From contig CABURF010000104.1 of NCBI GenBank assembly GCA_902493755.1, positions 1 to 5,188 of the forward strand: DNA of 5,188 nt, given 5' to 3'. Positions 1-4,072 of the stretch are shown piece by piece. The stretch comes from an uncultured Coriobacteriia bacterium (GTDB taxonomy: Bacteria; Actinomycetota; Coriobacteriia; Coriobacteriales; QAMH01). The position numbers and the translations under genes were made by a program. Within the stretch, counting starts at the first letter, position 1; each line of letters starts with the position of its first letter. The notes under the pieces were generated by a model. That model worked only from the letters and a program-made list of their open reading frames with translations, was not told the origin of the DNA and did not search any database.

Positions 1-262
1 GGTCTACCGCCTCTACAACCCCTATGCCGGCGAGCATCATTACACGCCAAGTGCGGGCGAGCGCGATGCGCTCGTGGCTGCAGGTTGGAACGACGAGGGC
101 ATCGGTTGGCAGACCGGCGGCAAGACTCCGCTGTACCGCCTCTACAACCCCAATGCCTACGCCAATAACCACCACTACACGACAGAGGCCGGCGAGCGTG
201 ATATCTTGCTGGGCATCGGCTGGCGAGACGAGCAAGTCGGCTGGTACGGCCTCGGGAAGTAA
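1..262 (+). CDS. C-terminal end of a DUF5648-repeat secreted/surface protein (5' partial)
   Basis: The frame is open from the window edge (first full codon at position 2) to TAA at 260-262, so the start and N-terminal part are missing. The visible 86 residues are two DUF5648-type repeat units. The first runs from VYRLYNPYAGEHHYT to NDEGIGW. The second runs from LYRLYNPNAYANNHHYT to the terminal WYGLGK. They match units 2 and 3 of the cassettes in the three downstream genes, so a first unit and a different N-terminal module probably lie upstream. No sortase motif or membrane segment follows the last repeat: the protein ends at the repeat end, as in the next two genes. DUF5648 has no established function as far as I know; location outside the cell is inferred from the signal peptides of the sibling genes. 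The next gene starts 80 bp downstream. The reading frame is certain; the function is not. Confidence 0.9.
   Translation, partial: VYRLYNPYAGEHHYTPSAGERDALVAAGWNDEGIGWQTGGKTPLYRLYNPNAYANNHHYTTEAGERDILLGIGWRDEQVGWYGLGK
2..259 (+). repeat. DUF5648-type repeat cassette, two visible units (gene 1)
   Basis: Two units with the pattern YRLYNP, then HHYT, ER/ERD, GW and a closing G-x-GW or VGW are visible. The second unit has the longer NPNAYANNHHYT loop that marks the third unit in the other genes. The nucleotide sequence is close to units 2 and 3 of the genes at 2002 and 4073. Confidence 0.85.
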
Positions 263-288
263 AGAGTGGGGACGGTGTGACAGTGGAC

Positions 289-321
289 AATGTGACAAGT
301 GGACAGGTCATTTGTCACATT
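289..321. repeat. Intergenic hairpin, copy 1 (7-nt GACAGGT loop)
   Basis: The arms AATGTGACAAGTG (289-301) and CATTTGTCACATT (309-321) pair over 13 positions, with one G·T wobble (299/311), around the loop GACAGGT (302-308). It starts 27 bp after the stop of gene 1 and ends 9 bp before the ribosome binding site of gene 2. No T-run follows, so it is not a canonical intrinsic terminator. A closely related copy lies at 1628-1660. A short direct repeat (TGTGACA-GTGGACA at 276-288 and, with one extra A, at 291-304) overlaps its left arm. It may be a REP-like repeat or an RNA structure between the two genes. Confidence 0.8.
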
Positions 322-330
322 CCCATGAAA

Positions 331-336
331 GAGAGG
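331..336 (+). promoter_or_regulatory. Ribosome binding site for the LRR gene
   Basis: GAGAGG lies 6 bp upstream of the ATG at 343. This favours 343 over the in-frame GTG at 277 and ATG at 325. Translation from 277 would run through the hairpin at 289-321, and the ATG at 325 has the hairpin directly upstream instead of a Shine-Dalgarno sequence. Confidence 0.75.
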
Positions 337-342
337 AAATCG

Positions 343-1614
343 ATGAACGTGCAAGCATTGCCCAGACGACTCGCGACCATGGCCCTTGCCCTTGTGCTGG
401 CCCTTGCTTTTATGCCAGCCGCTGCCTTGGCCAGTCCGGCACGGGCGGCGGATATCGCAAGCGGCACGAGCAATACCTGTTCCTGGACCATTGACGCTGA
501 CGGCGCGCTTGTTATTGCGCCCTCAGATGGCGCCAATGGCACGCTCGACGATTATACGCTCGATGACGCTCCTTGGCTTGCCCATCGCGATGCGATCAAG
601 TCGGTCACCATCAAGTCCGGCGTCAGGGCAAATGGTGGTCTTGTCGGCATCTTCTCGCGTTGTCCCAACCTCGCTTCCGTGGACCTTTCCGGTCTCGATA
701 GCACCAATGCCACGAACATGGCCAATATGTTCTATTCCTGTACGGCGCTCAAGCAGCTTGACCTGACGGGTCTCAACACCGTTCGCGTGGAGGTCATGAA
801 CTCCATGTTCAATAGCTGTCGTGCGCTCGAATCGATTAACCTTGCGGGTTTCAACACCGCCAACGTCTCGTCCATGAGTGGCATGTTTGCCGGATGCTCT
901 TCGCTTACCACGCTCGACCTCTCGAGTTTCAACACCTGGCGTGCGACGAACATGAGCGGCATGTTCGAGTACTGCACGATGCTCAAGGAGGTAAGACTCG
1001 GCTCGAGCTTCAGCTTCAAGGGCGCCAAGGAAGAGGTGCTGACCGAGCTTCCCGGCGGTAACTGGCTGTCCGCTGCGCTCGGTTACACCTTTACGGCGGC
1101 CGATCTTGCCACGCAGCGCAATGACACGACCGACAGCTATACCAAGGTGACGACTCCCGTTGCCGATCCGGATACCTATGAGGTGATGTTCCGCCTCTAC
1201 AATCCCAACTCCGGCGAGCACTTCTACACGGCCAGCGAGGTCGAGCGCGACGCCACGATAGCTGCCGGCTGGAACGACGAGGGCATCGGCTGGACGGCAC
1301 CCGTGGAGTCCGACACGCCGGTCTACCGTCTGTACTCGGGCACTGACCATCACTATACGACGAGCACCGTCGAGCGTGACCATCTCATCGACGTCGGTTG
1401 GACGCTCGAGGGTGACAACGCCGCGGGCATCGCGTGGTACTCCGATGACCAGAAGCGCGTGCCGTTGTACCGCCAGTTCAATCCCAATGTCGATCCGACG
1501 GCGCCTTTCAACAACTCCGGCTCGCACAACTACACGACCAGCCTCGAGGAGCACGAGCAGCTGATTTCGATTGGCTGGCGCGGTGAGGACATCGGCTGGT
1601 ACGGCGTGGGATAA
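343..1614 (+). CDS. Secreted BspA-like leucine-rich repeat (DUF285) protein with C-terminal DUF5648 cassette
   Basis: This is a complete 423-aa gene. Residues 1-35 form a signal peptide: basic RR at 8-9, hydrophobic core around 11-29, cleavage likely after AALA or ARA. Residues about 40-105 are a lead-in region with a CSWTIDADGALVI strand often seen at the start of BspA-like proteins. Residues 110-213 are four exact 26-residue DUF285 repeats, each with L..(L/V/I)(D/N)L, a (F/L)(N/D)(T/S) turn, M..MF and a C near the end. A fifth, incomplete unit runs to about 225. BspA-type LRR proteins bind host proteins or other bacteria in known cases, so an adhesion role is plausible but inferred. Residues about 282-423 are a DUF5648 cassette whose second and third units carry insertions and lost the NP in YRLYNP. 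No LPXTG motif or C-terminal membrane helix is present. The start was chosen by the ribosome binding site at 331-336. Confidence 0.9.
   Translation: MNVQALPRRLATMALALVLALAFMPAAALASPARAADIASGTSNTCSWTIDADGALVIAPSDGANGTLDDYTLDDAPWLAHRDAIKSVTIKSGVRANGGLVGIFSRCPNLASVDLSGLDSTNATNMANMFYSCTALKQLDLTGLNTVRVEVMNSMFNSCRALESINLAGFNTANVSSMSGMFAGCSSLTTLDLSSFNTWRATNMSGMFEYCTMLKEVRLGSSFSFKGAKEEVLTELPGGNWLSAALGYTFTAADLATQRNDTTDSYTKVTTPVADPDTYEVMFRLYNPNSGEHFYTASEVERDATIAAGWNDEGIGWTAPVESDTPVYRLYSGTDHHYTTSTVERDHLIDVGWTLEGDNAAGIAWYSDDQKRVPLYRQFNPNVDPTAPFNNSGSHNYTTSLEEHEQLISIGWRGEDIGWYGVG
670..981 (+). repeat. Four tandem 78-bp DUF285 leucine-rich repeat units
   Basis: The units at 670-747, 748-825, 826-903 and 904-981 each encode exactly 26 residues, with conserved Leu, the MF pair and a Cys in matching positions. 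The Cys residues recur once per unit (residues 133, 159, 185 and 211). Another Cys at residue 107 lies just before the first unit, in phase with the series. Confidence 0.85.
1186..1611 (+). repeat. DUF5648-type cassette of the LRR protein, diverged in units 2-3
   Basis: Unit 1 (MFRLYNPNSGEHFYT to NDEGIGW) is nearly the same as unit 1 of the genes at 2002 and 4073, including a 27-bp identical stretch (1191-1217 against 4219-4245). Unit 2 has lost part of the loop (VYRLYSGTDHHYT) and gained residues before its closing GIAW. Unit 3 has a longer loop with NPNVDPTAPFNNSGSHNYT. The end, IGWYGVG, is again conserved. Confidence 0.8.
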
Positions 1615-1627
1615 TATCGATAGCGTA

Positions 1628-1660
1628 AGTGGGACAAATGGACAGGTCATTTGTCCCACC
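1628..1660. repeat. Intergenic hairpin, copy 2 (7-nt GACAGGT loop)
   Basis: The arms GTGGGACAAATG (1629-1640) and CATTTGTCCCAC (1648-1659) pair perfectly over 12 bp around the loop GACAGGT (1641-1647). It begins 14 bp after the TAA of the LRR gene. The core TGGACAGGTCATTTGTC is identical to copy 1 (300-316 and 1639-1655), while stem changes outside the core are compensated. No T-run follows. The two copies bracket the LRR gene, each just 3' of a gene ending in the DUF5648 cassette. Confidence 0.85.
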
Positions 1661-1709
1661 GATGCGTCGTTTGCACGTGACCTGGCCATCTGGCCCTCTG
1701 GCAGAAAAT

Positions 1710-1744
1710 TGCGGTTGTGGTACGTGCTTTGTGCCACAACCGCA
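1710..1744 (-). terminator. Strong hairpin, terminator-like only on the minus strand
   Basis: The arms TGCGGTTGTGGTAC (1710-1723) and GTGCCACAACCGCA (1731-1744) form 14 pairs including one T·G wobble, with a 7-nt loop (1724-1730). On the plus strand the stem is followed by CACTCTCG, with no T-run. On the minus strand it is followed by ATTTTC, resembling an intrinsic terminator. No minus-strand gene is visible to be terminated, so it may be part of the repeat family at 1731-1856 instead. Confidence 0.4.
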
Positions 1745-1856
1745 CACTCTCGTCAGATTCTGACGAAACCTTTCGCTTGGGGCACATTGCGGAGCCACAG
1801 CCGTAGATTCTCGTCATCGTTGGCGCTCGGATGCGCCACAATCATGCGTTTTCGTC
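1731..1856. repeat. Three degenerate 24-bp direct repeats
   Basis: The units at 1731-1754, 1792-1815 and 1833-1856 share the pattern GNGCCACA at the start and T(C/T)TCGTC at the end. The first two agree at 19 of 24 positions, and the third matches each of the others at 16 of 24. Spacing is 61 and 41 bp. The right arm of the hairpin at 1710-1744 is part of the first unit. Confidence 0.5.
1750..1766. repeat. 17-bp palindrome TCGTCAGA-T-TCTGACGA
   Basis: Perfect 8-bp arms lie around a single central T. This size and symmetry would suit a dimeric regulator site, but it is over 230 bp from the next start and no regulator gene is in view. It overlaps the first degenerate 24-bp repeat. Confidence 0.45.
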
Positions 1857-1987
1857 TCGTCGCCCGCCGCCTGGGTCTACGCGGCACCAAATCGGCCGCA
1901 TGCAATCCTCGCCTAGGTCTGCACAGCCCAAACCAAGCAGCGAGGTCGTATCATGAACGCACCTAGCTGACGCGTACCCGCCCACGG

Positions 1988-1993
1988 AAAGGA
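1988..1993 (+). promoter_or_regulatory. Ribosome binding site for the CAP-domain gene
   Basis: AAAGGA lies 8 bp upstream of the ATG at 2002. A second ATG follows immediately at 2005, but spacing favours the first. Confidence 0.75.
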
Positions 1994-2001
1994 CGAGCGC
2001 G

Positions 2002-3984
2002 ATGATGAAGAGATTCGCGAGCAAGGCACTGGCAATTGCACTGGTGGCGATGCTTGTCCCCATGGCAGCCGCTTTCGCCACGACTCCGCAAGCAGCGGCA
2101 AACCAGGATACCCTGACCATCAGCGGCACCGAGCATTACGACATGGCCCACGAGGCCCTTGCCTTTGTCAACAAGGAGCGCGCCGACCTCGGCCTCGCGC
2201 CCCTCCAATTCGATGCGGAGCTGATGGAGACCGCCATGCTGCGCGCAGCCGAGGTTTCGGTGTACTACGGCTATGACGAGCACAGCGAGTCTTACGAATT
2301 CAACAAACGACCAGACGGCAGCGAATGGTCCACCGCCTTTCCCGTCATAGACGATTCCGAAGAGTATTTTCGAGGCGAAAGTGTCGCAGCGGGTCAGAAG
2401 AGCGCGGCTGCGGTCATGCAGACCTGGCTTTATGACGCGCGTCAGGTTTACCGGTGGGAAGACCAGGGCATCGAGCTGGAGGACGCCATCGCTGCCGGAA
2501 ATTATCGCCTGCCCAGTGGCGTTCTGATTACGGAGGACACGAGTGACCGTTGGGTTTCGATCTCTTACGAGAATATCATCAGCCCCGATTACAAGTCTAC
2601 TGGCATTGGCTGCTTCTACCAGGGCGGTGTGTTCTACTGGCAGCAGTCATTCGATTCTGCGGAGGCGACGGGCAGCGTCAAGAGCGGCAAGGTCGATGTG
2701 ACGCGCCAAATAACGGTTGACTATGATTGTTGCGGCACCAACCAGGCACTTAATGCGAATCTCGACCCGCAGTTGAAACCCTCGCTGGCTCCGGGTGAGA
2801 CCTTCGACATGCGCTATTGCATTAACAACGATGGCCGCACCCGCTTCAACTGCGTCATCGATGCCGGCAACGCCGTCTGGACGAGCTCGAACCCGGACGT
2901 TTGCGCTGTCGATCAAAATGGTACCGTTACTGCCAAATTAGCCGGCAACGCCACTATCACCGCCACGCTTCCGTCCGGCAGGAGCGTCTCGCACGAATGG
3001 AGCGTGAAGTCTTCGTTGGGCGATGCGGCCGTGTCGGATATTCCGAGCGTGACCTATACGGGATACAGGATAAAGCCGGATCCCACGGTCACTCTTGGTG
3101 GCAAGCGTCTTGTCGCGGGCACCGACTACACGCTCAGTTATGCGAATAACGTCAATGCGGGAAGCGATGCGAGAATCATCTTGACGGGCATTGGCGATTA
3201 CGCTGGCTCGAAAACCGTCTATTTCGAGATTGGCCCTGCGCCGATTACTTCGGCAACGCCGAACTACACCCAGTTCACCTACGATGGCACGGAAAAGAAG
3301 CCTGTCGTGACCGTGAGGTCCGGAAACAAGGTCCTAGGCGAGGGCGATTATCAGATGTCCTGGCTCGATGACGATATGACGAGTGTGGGCACCAAGGTCA
3401 TCGAGGTAAGTGGTCTTGGCAACTATGGCGGCACGGTGAGGGCTACCTACGAGATTGTAGCTGCCGACGCACCGCAAGAGCCGCCGACGCCAGATTCTCC
3501 ATCGGAGCCAGATGCTCCTGACCAGCCAGAAGTGCAGGATCCCGATGTACCTGAGGAGCCCGATGCGCCCGCCGCGCAGCCTCAGACCATGTACCGTCTC
3601 TACAATCCCAACTCCGGCGAGCATTTCTACACCTCGAGCGATGTGGAGCGCTCTGCCGTCATCGCAGCCGGTTGGATTGACGAGGGCGTTGGTTGGAACG
3701 CGCCTGATGATGGTATCCAGGTCTATCGTCTCTACAACCCCTATGCGGGCGAGCATCATTACACCATCTCCGTCGAGGAGCGCGACATGCTGGTTTCCGT
3801 GGGCTGGGTCTGGGAGGAAGGCGGCTGGTTTTCCGACCCCGATCAAGCCGTCCCGCTATACCGTGCCTACAACCCCAATGCCTACTCGAATAACCATCAC
3901 TACACCGCCGATCCAGGCGAGTTTCAACGGCTGATCTATTTGGGTTGGGTTGATGAAGGCATCGGCTGGTATGGTGTGGGGTAG
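2002..3984 (+). CDS. Secreted CAP/SCP-domain protein with Ig-like, MBG-like and DUF5648 domains
   Basis: This is a complete 660-aa gene. A signal peptide covers residues 1-26 to 34 (MMKRF basic start, hydrophobic core, AFA or AAA cleavage). Residues about 46-217 are a CAP (SCP/PR-1-like) domain: A..FVNKERADLGLAPLQFD, L...A..RAAE, KRPDGSEWSTAF, RGESVAAGQKSA, ISPDYKSTGIG and FYWQQSF. It carries about 40 extra residues between TWLYDAR and the ISPDY motif. The His of the usual S-H-x-RPDG motif is Asn here, and the GHR-x-NIL motif reads SYENII. Residues about 250-335 resemble a Big_2 bacterial Ig domain (VWTSSNPDVCAVDQNGTVTA). Residues 345-411 and 424-487 are two MBG-like domains (YTGYRIKPDPTVTLGG; GTDYTLSYANNVNAG; GIGDYAGS). 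Residues 488-528 are an acidic Pro-rich linker, and 530-660 a DUF5648 cassette ending in WYGVG. No LPXTG motif or C-terminal helix is seen. Bacterial CAP proteins have varied and mostly unknown roles, so none is assigned. Confidence 0.9.
   Translation: MMKRFASKALAIALVAMLVPMAAAFATTPQAAANQDTLTISGTEHYDMAHEALAFVNKERADLGLAPLQFDAELMETAMLRAAEVSVYYGYDEHSESYEFNKRPDGSEWSTAFPVIDDSEEYFRGESVAAGQKSAAAVMQTWLYDARQVYRWEDQGIELEDAIAAGNYRLPSGVLITEDTSDRWVSISYENIISPDYKSTGIGCFYQGGVFYWQQSFDSAEATGSVKSGKVDVTRQITVDYDCCGTNQALNANLDPQLKPSLAPGETFDMRYCINNDGRTRFNCVIDAGNAVWTSSNPDVCAVDQNGTVTAKLAGNATITATLPSGRSVSHEWSVKSSLGDAAVSDIPSVTYTGYRIKPDPTVTLGGKRLVAGTDYTLSYANNVNAGSDARIILTGIGDYAGSKTVYFEIGPAPITSATPNYTQFTYDGTEKKPVVTVRSGNKVLGEGDYQMSWLDDDMTSVGTKVIEVSGLGNYGGTVRATYEIVAADAPQEPPTPDSPSEPDAPDQPEVQDPDVPEEPDAPAAQPQTMYRLYNPNSGEHFYTSSDVERSAVIAAGWIDEGVGWNAPDDGIQVYRLYNPYAGEHHYTISVEERDMLVSVGWVWEEGGWFSDPDQAVPLYRAYNPNAYSNNHHYTADPGEFQRLIYLGWVDEGIGWYGVG
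3589..3981 (+). repeat. DUF5648-type cassette of the CAP protein, three units
   Basis: Unit 1 spans residues 530-571 (MYRLYNPNSGEHFYT to EGVGW), unit 2 about 574-613 (VYRLYNPYAGEHHYT to WEEGGW) and unit 3 about 619-660 (LYRAYNPNAYSNNHHYT to EGIGWYGVG). It is co-linear with, and very similar to, the cassette of the gene at 4073, including the SDPD-(Q/K)AVPLYRAYNPNAY junction between units 2 and 3. Confidence 0.85.
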
Positions 3985-3986
3985 CT

Positions 3987-4005
3987 GGGAGCGAAGCGGG
4001 CTCCC
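3987..4005 (+). terminator. Small GC-rich hairpin directly after the CAP gene stop (weak terminator candidate)
   Basis: GGGAGC (3987-3992) and GCTCCC (4000-4005) pair over 6 bp with a 7-nt loop, starting 2 bp after the TAG. The following TCTGTCATTT is only mildly T-rich. It could end transcription weakly, or be a by-product of the GGAGCGAAGCGG repeat. Confidence 0.35.
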
Positions 4006-4046
4006 TCTGTCATTTCGAGCGGAGCGAAGCGGAGTCGAGAAATCTC
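3988..4046. repeat. GTCATTTCGAG-type intergenic repeat with 12-bp direct repeat
   Basis: GGAGCGAAGCGG occurs at 3988-3999 and again at 4021-4032. The second copy is embedded in an element from GTCATTTCGAGC (4009) to GTCGAGAAATCTC (4046). Its ends ATTTCGA (4012-4018) and TCGAGAAAT (4035-4043) are inverted complements with a 2-nt bulge. I recall similar GTCATTTCGAG...GTCGAGAAATC elements as dispersed intergenic repeats in several bacteria; that memory is not verified here. It fills the gap between two similar genes. Confidence 0.6.
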
Positions 4047-4057
4047 CTGACTGGAGT

Positions 4058-4063
4058 GAAGGG
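4058..4063 (+). promoter_or_regulatory. Ribosome binding site for the Flg_new/DUF5648 gene
   Basis: GAAGGG lies 9 bp upstream of the ATG at 4073. The start is further supported by the immediate signal peptide MRKALSVFFSAALALAMLP. Confidence 0.7.
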
Positions 4064-4072
4064 AAGCACTAC

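Larger units (their letters stand above)
1661..2001. other. Intergenic region without a credible gene, rich in short repeats
   Basis: No frame here has both a ribosome binding site and a plausible protein. The first 200 bp hold a 14-bp-stem hairpin (1710-1744), a 17-bp palindrome (1750-1766) and three degenerate direct repeats (1731-1856). The remaining part to 2001 shows no strong structure. A 6-bp inverted pair CTAGGT/ACCTAG (1913-1918 and 1961-1966) is too short and too far apart to call. The promoter of the CAP gene probably lies in this region, but I cannot place it reliably. Confidence 0.6.

Noticed and set aside
277..342. Upstream in-frame starts GTG 277 and ATG 325 for the LRR gene
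   Set aside because: Neither has a good ribosome binding site. The 277 start would translate the hairpin and put 22 non-signal residues before the signal peptide, whereas ATG 343 has GAGAGG at 6 bp spacing.
523..1737. Long open frame on the minus strand opposite the LRR gene (404 codons)
   Set aside because: It mirrors the codon structure of a well-supported plus-strand gene with GC-rich third positions. Its product shows no recognisable domain or signal peptide, and it runs across both the repeat region and the downstream hairpin.
1710..1856. CRISPR-like array
   Set aside because: The three units are degenerate, the spacing is uneven (61 and 41 bp) and there are only three copies, with no cas genes in view.
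1949..1954. TATCAT as a -10 box for the CAP gene
   Set aside because: No matching -35 hexamer is found at 16-18 bp upstream (the sequence there is GC/CA-rich), so the match is likely chance.
1571..1966. Plus-strand open frame of 131 codons overlapping the end of the LRR gene and the intergenic gap
   Set aside because: It overlaps the conserved cassette in another frame, covers the hairpins and repeats, and has no domain or ribosome binding site.
1186..3984. Sortase (LPXTG) anchoring of the secreted proteins
   Set aside because: Genes 1, 2 and 3 end directly at the repeat (WYGLGK or WYGVG), with no LPXTG, hydrophobic helix or basic tail.
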